Below the pieces are notes generated by a model. That model saw only the letters and a program-made list of their open reading frames with translations, made no database searches and was not told the DNA's origin. Of a DNA stretch of 64,000 nt, positions 1 to 12,255 are shown in pieces. A program made the translations under genes and the position numbers. This DNA is from Ashinkailepas kermadecensis (lineage: Eukaryota; Arthropoda; Thecostraca; Neolepadidae): contig JAOTOM010004611.1 of NCBI GenBank assembly GCA_034440615.1, positions 84,501 to 148,500 of the forward strand, read 5' to 3'. Each line of letters opens with the position of its first letter. Within the stretch, counting starts at the first letter, position 1.

Positions 1-103
1 TCACGAGCTACTGGCGAGAGCACTGTTACGTATTACTGGCGGCAGCACCGTCACGAGCTACTGGCGAGAGCACTGTTGCGTGTTACTGGCGAGAACACCG
101 TCA
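1..103. repeat. 50-bp tandem duplication at window edge
   Basis: Two adjacent ~50-bp units beginning TCACGAGCTACTGGCGAGAG are seen, with a third unit starting at the end. The array probably continues to the left of the window. Confidence 0.75.
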
Positions 104-404
104 CACAGCCAGTGGTGGGCCGAGAGCCGGCCAATCACTGGACGGGGCAGCACCCGGCAGCCAGGCTGAGCCGGCAGAGCACACACGCACCGCCACTGTC
201 AATGTATCGCAGCCTGTCATCGCCGCCCAGTGGCATTGTGTCGCACGCACTGTCGCATTGTCGCTTTGTGTCGGCCGCCGCATCGGGACAGGCCAGGACC
301 GTAATAACAGGGCGTAGCTGGCGGCAGAGTGACGCGACCGTGACCGTCACAGCCGTGACGGGCGTCAAACCCCGCAGTACATGTGCCCAGTGCCATTGTG
401 TGTG
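104..404. other. Unique sequence, no gene recognised
   Basis: GC-rich single-copy sequence between the edge repeat and the palindrome. Short ORFs occur in several frames on both strands, but none has recognisable domains or splice structure. Confidence 0.5.
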
Positions 405-497
405 TCTGACACCTCTTTAACACGCGAACCAGAGAGCCTATGATATTACGCGAATATATCATAGGCTCTCTGGTTCGCGTGTTAAAGAGGTGTCAGA
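405..497. repeat. Perfect inverted repeat, 42-bp arms, 9-bp loop
   Basis: The left arm 405-446 (starts TCTGACACCTCTTTAACACG) is the exact reverse complement of 456-497. The loop 447-455 is TACGCGAAT. It could be a fold-back or MITE relic, a cruciform-forming site, or a sequencing or assembly inversion artefact. The zero-mismatch arms favour a very recent event or an artefact. Confidence 0.95.
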
Positions 498-1584
498 TGC
501 GGGGGTGGATTCCTTCCCCGCCTCCGCAACATCTGGGAAATTACTCAAGCTAGAAGCACAAAATGTAGCGGAGAGATTACGGCTGTAGTGAAATATCTGC
601 AGCATAAATGGGATGACCTTAGGTCAATGCCTTCAGGGCCAAATGAGGTCGAGATCGGTCGGCGCGCCGCACCGTCGCGCCACCACGCTGACGAAAACTA
701 CGTGATCTTGAAGGCCAGGCGGCCAGGCGGCCAGGCGGCCGGTCGGTCGAATTTGCACCCAACCGTTCCTATATTTACCAACGGATTTCACAACATATCT
801 TTACATAGGGTGCTGTTCTCAATTTGTAACACAGTCACAAGGTTGCACCACAATATGCCTACCCGTTTATGAGATATCGTCGGGAGAAAAAAAAAAACAG
901 GAGAAGTGGGCGGATTCCGCGCCCCCTCCCCCTCCGGTGCGCATGCTGGCGCCTCTGTACATGTGCCTGACGTGTCGGTACATGTGGCTGACTTGTCAGC
1001 ACATGTGCCTGGTGCCTTGGGTCTGTGCCTGACCCCTCCGTAACTGAGGCTGACGCCTCTTCACCAGCTGCGCCACATTTTACCGTCGAATTACTGCGCA
1101 TAACTATTTGCGATCATTCGCGTTCAAAGACTGGTTGCAGGTGTACCAGATGAATTCCATACGAAATATTGCCTTCATGTAAATATAAATTGTATCCCCA
1201 AGACATGGTTATGGCTTGCTGCTCGCTATATTTCAACTCTGTCCAGCGACTTCAAACTTTGGGTTGTGGCGTAATGACCATGTACCTTGCGCGGAGGGCA
1301 AATGCTAGTTGGGTAAATCATGGTTCATTGGTTGCTCCAAGTCTGTTTCTGACTGATCTGTGGGAATCAAGTTTGATGCGATCGGAACGGTCTTGGTTAG
1401 TCACCTTGCAGTGATGTGAATGTCGGTGCTCTGAACTAGCTACTAATTCGCTACCGTGCACTTACCTACCCTATACACCTATTCACCTATTCTACCCTTC
1501 TACACCTATCAACTTGTACTAACTACCAGAACAAGATGGTACTGTCTTTCCGACAGTTCGATCGACGGAATTTCGGCGAAATCC
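498..1584. other. Mostly unique sequence with minor repeats
   Basis: No gene recognised. A short GGCCAGGC direct repeat lies at about 712-742. A degenerate repeat carrying ACATGTGSCTGAC-like words lies at about 955-1045. The 81-codon frame at 1169-1414 has no recognisable features. Confidence 0.5.
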
Positions 1585-1940
<356 letters not shown>

Positions 1941-2116
1941 TTATTTTATTATTGTATTCTTGATGAGGTTGCACGTGACTTTGAGGCACGAACAGAGCAG
2001 ACACCTGCATAATATGCCTTCTGCGAAGTGATACCATTGCCCGCCTACCAGAGCTGTTCCTGTCAATACCCTGCAGTCAAGCACAACCAGCCGGAGCTGA
2101 AGCATGAACAGGAACA

Positions 2117-2706
2117 ATTTGACGTCACTGGACCGTCACAAAGGTGCCGCCATAACGCTACTGGGTCATCACAAAGGTGCCGGCATGACGTCACTGGACC
2201 GTCACCATGGTGCCAGCATCACGTCACTGGGTCATCACGAAGGTGCCGGCATCACGCCACTGGACAGTCACGAAGGTGCCGACATGACGTCATTGGGTCA
2301 TCACGAAGGTGCCGGCATCACGTCATTGGACCGCCACGAAGGTGGCGGCATCACGTCACTGGGCCGTCACGAAGGTGCCAGCATCACGTCACTGGGCTGT
2401 CACGAAGGTGGCGGCATCACGTCACTGGGCCGTCACGACGGTGCCGGCATCACGTCACTGGGCTGTCACGAAGGTGGCGGCATCACGTCACTGGGCTGTC
2501 ACGAAGGTGCCGGCATCACGTCACTGGGCCGTCACGACGGTGCCGGCATCACGTCATTGGACCGCCACGAAGGTGGCGGCATCACGTCACTGGGCCGTCA
2601 CGACGGTGCCGGCATCACGTCATTGGACCGCCACGAAGGTGGCGGCATCACGTCACTGGGCCGTCACGAAGGTGCCGGCATCACGTCACTGGGCCGTCAC
2701 GAAGAT
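2117..2706. repeat. 33-bp minisatellite, about 18 units
   Basis: Unit core CGTCACTGGGCCGTCACGAA followed by GGTGCCGGCATCA, with GCC/GGC and GAA/GAC variants. The period is a multiple of three and the unit lacks stops in several frames, so frames of 185-290 codons run through it without coding significance. Confidence 0.95.
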
Positions 2707-2851
2707 AGCGAGCAGTTGCGCTGTGACGGGTCTGCGGTCCAGGCTCATTACACCGTCACGAATTGGTCGCCGCGCCACGGTGGTGCCACTCGCACTTTCC
2801 CTCGTGCAAGGCATCGTGCACATGCTGGAGCAACTGATGCCAGCTGGGGGA

Positions 2852-3009
2852 AACTGCACCGCCTAGCACGGCTGTCGCTGCCACCATTGGCAGCTGATAA
2901 ACAGCTGACACCAATAGCTGACACTCTACAAACTGCACCGCCTAGCACGGCTATCGCTGCCACCATTGTCAACTGATAAACAACTGACACCAACAGCTGA
3001 CACTCTACA
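2852..3009. repeat. 79-bp tandem duplication
   Basis: Two diverged copies begin AACTGCACCGCCTAGCACGG at 2852 and 2931. Each contains GCAGCTGATAA or CAACTGATAA. Confidence 0.85.
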
Positions 3010-3628
3010 AGAGTCCCCGTCACAAAACAAACACAATCGGCATAAACTCCAAACACGCCAGGAGTGCATTCTGGATTTGAACATGGAAGAAGGGAAGTAT
3101 TGTAAGTTGTATTATGGATAGAGCATATGTGTAAAAAGGTAGTGTTTGAGCACCACCTAGGAGTGGCTGAGCACCTAGCTTCGATAAATTCAACATTGGC
3201 ACCTATGGGGATGTGTGGAAAAGCACCGCCTACAAATCACAAGGCCATACAAAAAGACCACCTGAAATTTTTGGAAAACTTCGGGAAACTTCACCAGTGA
3301 CGATGGCCAGGCTTCGAAGCGCATGTGTACTCTTGACTTGACTATTGATAATTAGACCCGTCAGCAGCTGACAGTAATTGACAACAGCTGTCGACGTTAA
3401 ACCAAGAGCTACAAGCATTCTAGACGGCAACGCGATTTAATTAACTCCACTTTCCACGATGCTCACACCCAAGAGCGACACCATTAGTTTTTGCTGAGTG
3501 GAGATCGAACCCCTCTTTAACAGAAGCATGCTCGTAAGCAGAAGCGCTGTGTGGGGACATGCTGCCATCGTTCCGTGTATGAACGATGGCGCGGGATGTA
3601 ACGCCTGAGATGCAGGCCAGCACGAGCA
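3010..3628. other. Unique sequence, no gene recognised
   Basis: Single-copy sequence of mixed composition between two arrays. Only frames under 70 codons are present. Nothing identifiable. Confidence 0.5.
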
Positions 3629-6600
3629 TCACAAGTTGTAGGTGTGCTCAGTAGGACATGTCCATGCTGATCAAGTCACAAGTTGTAGGTGTGCTCAGTA
3701 CGACATGTCCATGCTGATCAAGTCACAAGTTGTAGGTGTGCTCAGTAGGACATGTCCATGCTGATCAAGTCACAAGTTGTAGGTGTGCTCAGTACGACAT
3801 GTCCATGCTGATCAAGTCACAAGTTGTAGGTGTGCTCAGTAGGACATGTCCATGCTGATCAAGTCACAAGTTGTAGGTGTGCTCAGTAGGACATGTCCAT
3901 GCTGATCAAGTCACAAGTTGTAGGTGTGCTCAGTACGACACGTCCATGCTGATCAAGTCACAAGTTGTAGGTGTGCTCAGTAGGACATGTCCATGCTGAT
4001 CAAGTCACAAGTTGTAGGTGTGCTCAGTACGACATGTCCATGCTGATCAAGTCACAAGTTGTAGGTGTGCTCAGTACGACATGTCCATGCTGATCAAGTC
4101 ACAAGTTGTAGGTGTGCTCAGTACGACATGTCCATGCTGATCAAGTCACAAGTTGTAGGTGTGCTCAGTACGACATGTCCATGCTGATCAAGTCACAAGT
4201 TGTAGGTGTGCTCAGTAGGACATGTCCATGCTGATCAAGTCACAAGTTGTAGGTGTGCTCAGTACGACATGTCCATGCTGATCAAGTCACAAGTTGTAGG
4301 TGTGCTCAGTACGACATGTCCATGCTGATCAAGTCACAAGTTGTAGGTGTGCTCAGTACGACATGTCCATGCTGATCAAGTCACAAGTTGTAGGTGTGCT
4401 CAGTACGACATGTCCATGCTGATCAAGTCACAAGTTGTAGGTGTGCTCAATACGACATGTCCATGCTGATCAAGTCACAAGTTGTAGGTGTGCTCAGTAG
4501 GACATGTCCATGCTGATCAAGTCACAAGTTGTAGGTGTGCTCAGTACGACATGTCCATGCTGATCAAGTCACAAGTTGTAGGTGTGCTCAGTACGACATG
4601 TCCATGCTGATCAAGTCACAAGTTGTAGGTGTGCTCAGTACGACATGTCCATGCTGATCAAGTCACAAGTTGTAGGTGTGCTCAGTAGGACATGTCCATG
4701 CTGATCAAGTCACAAGTTGTAGGTGTGCTCAGTACGACATGTCCATGCTGATCAAGTCACAAGTTGTAGGTGTGCTCAGTACGACATGTCCATGCTGATC
4801 AAGTCACAAGTTGTAGGTGTGCTCAGTACGACATGTCCATGCTGATCAAGTCACAAGTTGTAGGTGTGCTCAGTAGGACATGTCCATGCTGATCAAGTCA
4901 CAAGTTGTAGGTGTGCTCAGTACGACATGTCCATGCTGATCAAGTCACAAGTTGTAGGTGTGCTCAGTACGACATGTCCATGCTGATCAAGTCACAAGTT
5001 GTAGGTGTGCTCAGTACGACATGTCCATGCTGATCAAGTCACAAGTTGTAGGTGTGCTCAGTACGACATGTCCATGCTGATCAAGTCACAAGTTGTAGGT
5101 GTGCTCAGTACGACATGTCCATGCTGATCAAGTCACAAGTTGTAGGTGTGCTCAGTAGGACATGTCCATGCTGATCAAGTCACAAGTTGTAGGTGTGCTC
5201 AGTACGACATGTCCATGCTGATCAAGTCACAAGTTGTAGGTGTGCTCAGTAGGACATGTCCATGCTGATCAAGTCACAAGTTGTAGGTGTGCTCAGTAGA
5301 CATGTCATTATAGTAAGTTGTAGGTGTGTGTAGACATGTCCTGTGTGTAAGTTGTGGTGTGCTCAGTAGACATGTCCATGCTGATCAAGTCACAAGTTGT
5401 AGGTGTGCTCAGTACGACATGTCCATGCTGATCAAGTCACAAGTTGTAGGTGTGCTCAGTAGGACATGTCCATGCTGATCAAGTCACAAGTTGTAGGTGT
5501 GCTCAGTAGGACATGTCCATGCTGATCAAGTCACAAGTTGTAGGTGTGCTCAGTAGGACATGTCCATGCTGATCAAGTCACAAGTTGTAGGTGTGCTCAG
5601 TACGACATGTCCATGCTGATCAAGTCACAAGTTGTAGGTGTGCTCAGTACGACATGTCCATGCTGATCAAGTCACAAGTTGTAGGTGTGCTCAGTACGAC
5701 ATGTCCATGCTGATCAAGTCACAAGTTGTAGGTGTGCTCAGTACGACATGTCCATGCTGATCAAGTCACAAGTTGTAGGTGTGCTCAGTAGGACATGTCC
5801 ATGCTGATCAAGTCACAAGTTGTAGGTGTGCTCAGTACGACATGTCCATGCTGATCAAGTCACAAGTTGTAGGTGTGCTCAGTACGACATGTCCATGCTG
5901 ATCAAGTCACAAGTTGTAGGTGTGCTCAGTAGGACATGTCCATGCTGATCAAGTCACAAGTTGTAGGTGTGCTCAGTACGACATGTCCATGCTGATCAAG
6001 TCACAAGTTGTAGGTGTGCTCAGTAGGACATGTCCATGCTGATCAAGTCACAAGTTGTAGGTGTGCTCAGTACGACATGTCCATGCTGATCAAGTCACAA
6101 GTTGTAGGTGTGCTCAGTAGGACATGTCCATGCTGATCAAGTCACAAGTTGTAGGTGTGCTCAGTACGACATGTCCATGCTGATCAAGTCACAAGTTGTA
6201 GGTGTGCTCAGTAGGACATGTCCATGCTGATCAAGTCACAAGTTGTAGGTGTGCTCAGTACGACATGTCCATGCTGATCAAGTCACAAGTTGTAGGTGTG
6301 CTCAGTACGACATGTCCATGCTGATCAAGTCACAAGTTGTAGGTGTGCTCAGTACGACATGTCCATGCTGATCAAGTCACAAGTTGTAGGTGTGCTCAGT
6401 ACGACATGTCCATGCTGATCAAGTCACAAGTTGTAGGTGTGCTCAGTACGACATGTCCATGCTGATCAAGTCACAAGTTGTAGGTGTGCTCAGTACGACA
6501 TGTCCATGCTGATCAAATCAAAAAGTTGTAGGTGTGCTCAGTACGACATGTCCATGCTGATCAAGTCACAAGTTGTAGGTGTGCTCAGTACGACATGTCC

Positions 6601-7139
6601 ATGCTGATCAAGTCACAAGTTGTAGGTGTGCTCAGTACGACATGTCCATGCTGATCAAGTCACAAGTTGTAGGTGTGCTCAGTACGACATGTCCATGCTG
6701 ATCAAGTCACAAGTTGTAGGTGTGCTCAGTACGACATGTCCATGCTGATCAAGTCACAAGTTGTAGGTGTGCTCAGTACGACATGTCCATGCTGATCAAG
6801 TCACAAGTTGTAGGTGTGCTCAGTAGGACATGTCCATGCTGATCAAGTCACAAGTTGTAGGTGTGCTCAGTACGACATGTCCATGCTGATCAAGTCACAA
6901 GTTGTAGGTGTGCTCAGTAGGACATGCCCATGCTGATCAAGTCACAAGTTGTAGGTGTGCTCAGTACGACATGTCCATGCTGATCAAGTCACAAGTTGTA
7001 GGTGTGCTCAGTACGACATGTCCATGCTGATCAAGTCACAAGTTGTAGGTGTGCTCAGTACGACATGTCCATGCTGATCAAGTCACAAGTTGTAGGTGTG
7101 CTCAGTACGACATGTCCATGCTGATCAAGTCACAAGTTG
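3629..7139. repeat. 47-bp minisatellite, about 75 units
   Basis: Unit starts CACAAGTTGTAGGTGTGCTC, then AGTASGACATGTCCATGCTG and ATCAAGT. Units are nearly identical apart from one two-state site (GTACGAC versus GTAGGAC), with rare others (AATACGAC at about 4449, CATGCCCATG at about 6925, AATCAAAAAG at about 6516). A degenerate patch with several deletions lies at 5295-5375. There is no long ORF. Confidence 0.98.
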
Positions 7140-7349
7140 GGGAGACAAAGGGACACATGTCCGACGACTCAATACAACATGGATGCAAATGAGACCGTAA
7201 CATAACCTGCTACCGGCGTGATTACCAGTGCAACGACAGGCTTAAGGAAAACGCAAACACTGTCACCAAGCCGGGCGAACTCCGTAAACTAGTGATGCCG
7301 ACTAGGGAAACATCTCACCCATATCACAGAACAACCAGACAGACTCCGA
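7140..7349. other. Unique spacer
   Basis: About 210 bp of single-copy sequence between arrays. Nothing recognised. Confidence 0.5.
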
Positions 7350-7912
7350 TGCCCACATGGCACCGACACCAGTGCCAACATATTACCGACATGGTACAGA
7401 CATAATGCCGACACCGGTACCGACATGGTACCGACCTGGTACCGATACCAGTGCCGACATGGTGCTGACACAAGTGCCGACATGGTGCCGACATGGTACC
7501 GACATGGTACTGACATGGCACCGATATGATACTAACATGGTAGCGACACCAGTACCGACATGGTACCAGCATGGTACCAACATGGTACTGACATGGTATT
7601 GACATGGCACGGACATGGTACTGACATGGTACCGACACCAGCACCGATATGGTACCGATACAAATGCCGACATGGTACCGATACCAGTGCCGACATGGCG
7701 CCCATACCAGTACCGACACGGTACCAACACCTGTACCGACATGGTACCGATACAAGTGCCGACGTGGTACCGACACAAGTACTGACATGTACCGCTACAA
7801 GTACAGACATGGTATCGACACCAGTGCTGGCATGGTATCGATACCAGTGCCGACATGGTACCGACACCGGTACCGACATGGTACCGACACCAGTACCGAC
7901 ATGGTACCGCCA
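7350..7912. repeat. Degenerate minisatellite of ACCGACATGGT words
   Basis: Interspersed TACCGACATGG and GACACCAGTGCC words recur every ~12-24 bp. Many GGTACC hexamers occur. Frames on both strands through it are spurious. Confidence 0.9.
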
Positions 7913-8996
7913 ACAGTGTCAGGGTCGTTAGTGAGGTCCCACCGACCACGAGAGGTGACAAACCGTCGCGGCAGCAGCCAGTGCCCGTCCGCCTTGGGTT
8001 ACGGTAAGTTGCATCACTGCCGTACGCCACGTACGACGACAGGCCACGATCCCTACCCCTGGTATCGATCAGCCGGTCTCCAGCCGACAGCAGGTTCGGA
8101 CCGCGAGACAAAGAGCTCCCCTCGAGCTCCAGAACTGGAAATGCCACATCTCTGGAATGACCGATCCTCACGATGGTAAATATGTGGAATTGACATGGGA
8201 GCATACTGTTTTGACGTCGTGATGTTTCCACTGGCATCGAAACAAACAGATGAGTATGTGTATCTCGCGAGAGTGAAGCGACCTTCCTATGTCACTGAAT
8301 GTGAGACTACACAGCCACCTCGTGCTGCAGACGAAGTAACAAGCTACGGCTCAGCAACCGTGCAATTACAGACGCAGCGAAGCGACGAACATAATCGGAT
8401 CCGAGATACCATAAAAGGTGTATCACTGTCCATAATCTGCCAGTTCGTGTTCAATAAGGTGATGCTTAATGCGAGTAATCTGCTTACAATTTGGTGCAAC
8501 GGCTTAATTATCAACATGCTCGTTTATTCAGGCATGTGCCACTTGCCGTGCACCAACAGGCCAGAGCCTAGGAGTGGACTGTTTCTAAGATGATTCCGGA
8601 GGCAAGTTGGTCTTGCATGCCATTATTTCCGGCAAATGCCAATGGGTCCTATATTCGACCTTAGCAACATGGGAGGGGTGGGGGTAAATGTCCCTCCCGA
8701 ATAATTATTATGTCATTGTACTCAAGGGTAAAATAATACCTGACCTGTAATTTGTCGTTCCAATTAGCGATGAACTCCTCCACTAAAGCAGGACAGGAAC
8801 TGGACCCTATTTAACCCCTCCCCCATGTGACGTCATCGAAAGTCACATTTGGAGCTAAATAGTGAACAGGCTACATTTTGTGTCGACTTTATGGCGTTAT
8901 GGTCGGTGTATGCCAGCTATGAGTCTTACAATTGATTACTCGACAGTTCCCATCACGATCGGTCAGTAACCCCATCTATCACCTCGATGTGAATTC
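7913..8996. other. Unique sequence, no gene recognised
   Basis: Frames reach 132 codons (8195-8593) but show no recognisable domain. A TGACGTCATCG CRE-like word occurs at about 8828. The function is unknown. Confidence 0.45.
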
Positions 8997-9185
8997 CAGT
9001 GACGCTACGTCACTCTCGCAGCACAAAGGCAATACCAGTGACGCTTCGACACTCTCGCAGCACAAAGACAATACCAGCGACGCTTCGACACTCTCGCAGC
9101 ACAAAGACAATGCCAGTGACGCTTCGAGACTCGCAGCACAAAGACAATACCAGTGACGCTTCGACACTCCCGCAGCACAAATACA
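8997..9185. repeat. 39-bp minisatellite, about 5 units
   Basis: Unit GACGCTTCGACACTCTCGCA followed by GCACAAAGACAATACCAGT. It is open in both orientations because 39 is a multiple of three. Confidence 0.93.
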
Positions 9186-9276
9186 TATGCCACAATGTAC
9201 ATAGACAGGAAGTTTAGCAACTGCATTCGCAGCAGAACGCCTGTCAGACAGCTGAACTGGGGCCACCCCCACCTAA

Positions 9277-9535
9277 GGTAGTCGTGAGGTGGTCGTAAGG
9301 TTATTGCGAGGTGGTGGTGAATTGGTCCTAGGACGGCCATGATGTGGTCGTGATGTGATCATGATGTGGTCGTGAGGTAGCCGTAAGGTGATCGTGAGAT
9401 GACCGTGATGTGGCTATGATGTGGTCGTGATGTGGCCGTGATGTGATCATGATGTGGTCGTGAGAAAGCCGTAAGGTGATCGTGAGATGACCGTGATGTG
9501 GCTATGATGTGGTCGTGAGGTGGCCGTGATGTGGC
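9277..9535. repeat. Degenerate GTGGTCGTGATGTGG repeats
   Basis: Irregular units built of GTGGTCGTGAGGTGGCCGTG-like words. They look like the divergent edge of the homogeneous 33-bp array that follows. Confidence 0.8.
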
Positions 9536-10215
9536 TATGATGTGGTCGTGAGGTGGCCATATGGCGGCCATTATGTAGTCGTGAGGTGGCCGTATGGCGG
9601 CCATTATGTAGTCGTGAGGTGGCCGTATGGCGGCCATTATGTAGTCGTGAGGTGGCCGTATGGCGGCCATTATGTAGTCGTGAGGTGGCCGTATGGCGGC
9701 CATTATGTAGTCGTGAGGTGGCCGTATGGCGGCCATTATGTGGTCGTGAGGTGGCCGTATGGCGGCCATTATGTAGTCGTGAGGTGGCCGTATGGCGGCC
9801 ATTATGTAGTCGTGAGGTGGCCGTATGGCGGCCATTATGTAGTCGTGAGGTGGCCGTATGGCGGCCATTATGTAGTCGTGAGGTGGCCGTATGGCGGCCA
9901 TTATGTAGTCGTGAGGTGGCCGTATGGCGGCCATTATGTAGTCGTGAGGTGGCCGTATGGCGGCCATTATGTAGTCGTGAGGTGGCCGTATGGCGGCCAT
10001 TATGTAGTCGTGAGGTGGCCGTATGGCGGCCATTATGTAGTCGTGAGGTGGCCGTATGGTGGCCATTATGTAGTCGTGAGGTGGCCGTATGGCGGCCATT
10101 ATGTAGTCGTGAGGTGGCCGTATGGCGGCCATTATGTAGTCGTGAGGTGGCCGTATGGCGGCCATTATGTAGTCGTGAGGTGGCCGTATGGCGGCCATTA
10201 TGTAGTCGTGAGGTG
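9536..10215. repeat. 33-bp minisatellite, about 20 units
   Basis: Near-identical units GTAGTCGTGAGGTGGCCGTA followed by TGGCGGCCATTAT. Each contains the palindromic ATGGCGGCCAT-like core. Long frames on both strands (up to 279 codons) result from the 11-codon period. Confidence 0.97.
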
Positions 10216-10289
10216 ACTGAGGGTGTCGTGAGGTGATCGTAAGGTGGTCATGAGGTGGCCGTAGGATGGTCGTGATCCACTTGTGACGC

Positions 10290-10755
10290 GACTGTGAGGT
10301 GTTGATGAGTTGGTCGTCGGGTGGTAACGAGGCGGGTTGTCAGATGGTCGTTAGGTATCCGTGAGGTGCTGATGAGTTGGTCGTGGGGTGGTAACGAGGC
10401 GGGTTGTCAAGTGGTCGTTAGGTATCCGTGAGGTGCTAATGAGTTGGTCGTGGGGTGGTAACGAGGCGGGTTGTCAGATGGTCGTTAGGTATCCGTGAGG
10501 TGCTAATGAGTTGGTCGTGGGGTGGTAACGAGGCGGGTTGTCAGATGGTCGTTAGGTATCCGTGAGGTGTTGATGAGTTGGTCGTCGGGTGGTAACGAGG
10601 CGGGTTGTCAGGTGGTCGTTAGGTATCCGTGAGGTGCTGATGAGTTGGTCGTGGGGTGGTAACGAGGCGGGTTGTCAGATGGTCGTTAGGTGTCCGTGAG
10701 GTGCTAATGAGTTGGTCGTGGGGTGGTAATGGGGCGGATTGTCAGGTGGTCGTGA
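10290..10755. repeat. 67-bp minisatellite, about 7 units
   Basis: Unit starts GTGAGGTGCTGATGAGTTGG and ends GGTCGTTAGGTATCC. The period was measured from GATGAGT at 10304 and 10371. It shares the GTCGTGAGGTG word with the preceding array. Confidence 0.95.
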
Positions 10756-10891
10756 GGCGTCCGTGGGTGCCCTGCAGAGCAAGCGACTGCACCAACGGCC
10801 GAAACCTGATCCGGCTTTGGCCGTTGCGACCCGTGCCACATTGACCAAAGTCCGCGAGTCCGCGTCGCCGCGGCAAATTATCACTGGACGG

Positions 10892-11610
10892 AGAGCACGA
10901 CCATACCACTGTCACTGCCACACAGCGACGTACTGTTACATGGAGTACTGTCACTGCCGCTGTCACTGCCACACAGCGACGTACTGTCACATGGAGCACG
11001 ACCACACTACTGTCACTGCCACACAGCGACGTACTGTCACATGGAGCACCACCACACCACTGTCACTGTCACACAGCGACGTACTGTCACATGGAGCACG
11101 ACCACACCACTGTCACTGCCACACAGCGACGTACTGTCACATGGAGCACGACCACACCACTGTCACTGTCACACAGCGACGTACTGTCACATGGAGCACG
11201 ACCACACCACTGTCACTGCCACACAGCGACGTACTGTCACATGGAGCACGACCACGCCACTGTCACTGCCACACAGCGACGTACTGTCACATGGAGCACG
11301 ACCACACCACTGTCACTGTCACACAGCGACGTACTGTCACATGGAGCACGACCACACCACTGTCACTGCCACACAGCGACGTACTGTCACATGGAGCACG
11401 ACCACGCCACTGTCACTGCCACACAGCGACGTACTGTCACATGGAGCACGACCACACCACTGTCACTGTCACACAGCGACGTACTGTCACATGGAGCACG
11501 ACCACACCACTGTCACTGTCACACAGCGACGTACTGTCACATGGAGCACGACCACACCACTGTCACTGCCACACAGCGACGTACTGTCACATGGAGCACG
11601 ATGTGACTGT
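10892..11610. repeat. 50-bp minisatellite, about 14 units
   Basis: Unit ATGGAGCACGACCACACCAC then TGTCACTGCCACACAGCGAC and GTACTGTCAC. Sites vary between CTGCC/CTGTC and CACACC/CACGCC. All three forward frames are open, which explains the overlapping His-rich frames. Confidence 0.97.
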
Positions 11611-12255
11611 CAGCACGATGTGAGCCACTGTCGAGTTCCATACCGGCAGTCTGGTACGCCACACATGCGTGCCGGACGACATTGTTCTCTTTCCCGTGTT
11701 TGGCCATCTGTGTGCCGATAAATAGAGCAATCTGTAGTTCAGGGCCCCGACACTAACATTTAGTCACGGGTTTAACTTATAGGGAATCATGGAGCACGAA
11801 CTCTCTCCTCACCCTCCCAGTCCCTCACCAGACAAAACATCGTAAAACTGAACAATGTAGCGAAACGATTAACCATTGTCAGAACATAACGTAGACAGAA
11901 TTGTTAATTTACATGCTTTGGCAGTTCTCGAGGCCAACAGTCAAAACGATTCTATTGATGTTGAGAATCTGGCGCCACATTATGCTGCCGCCGTATTTCA
12001 GACGGTCGTGGGAACCATGGCAGTGGAGACACTTCGGTGCCTGAGTACTGAGGTTGCGTCGACCACACGACCATTTCACGTCCATGTCATATCCAAACTT
12101 CCGATCGCCAAGGAGCCGGATTCGATGGGGAAGGCGGAAGTTCAGCGTCGAAGTAAAACAGTGATAACAATAGCAACGACAACCAACATAGCACCATTAA
12201 TAACAACAATAGCACCATTATATTCCAATCGAAACGATTCGTGTAGCCCTGGCTT
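11611..12255. other. Unique sequence, no gene recognised
   Basis: Single-copy sequence. A 185-codon frame starts at 11876 but its C-terminal part runs into the minisatellite and its N-terminal part shows no recognisable domain. It could hide an exon, but nothing supports one. Confidence 0.4.

Noticed and set aside
3629..7139. Possible CRISPR-like array
   Set aside because: The repeats are directly contiguous with no unique spacers, and the context is eukaryotic.
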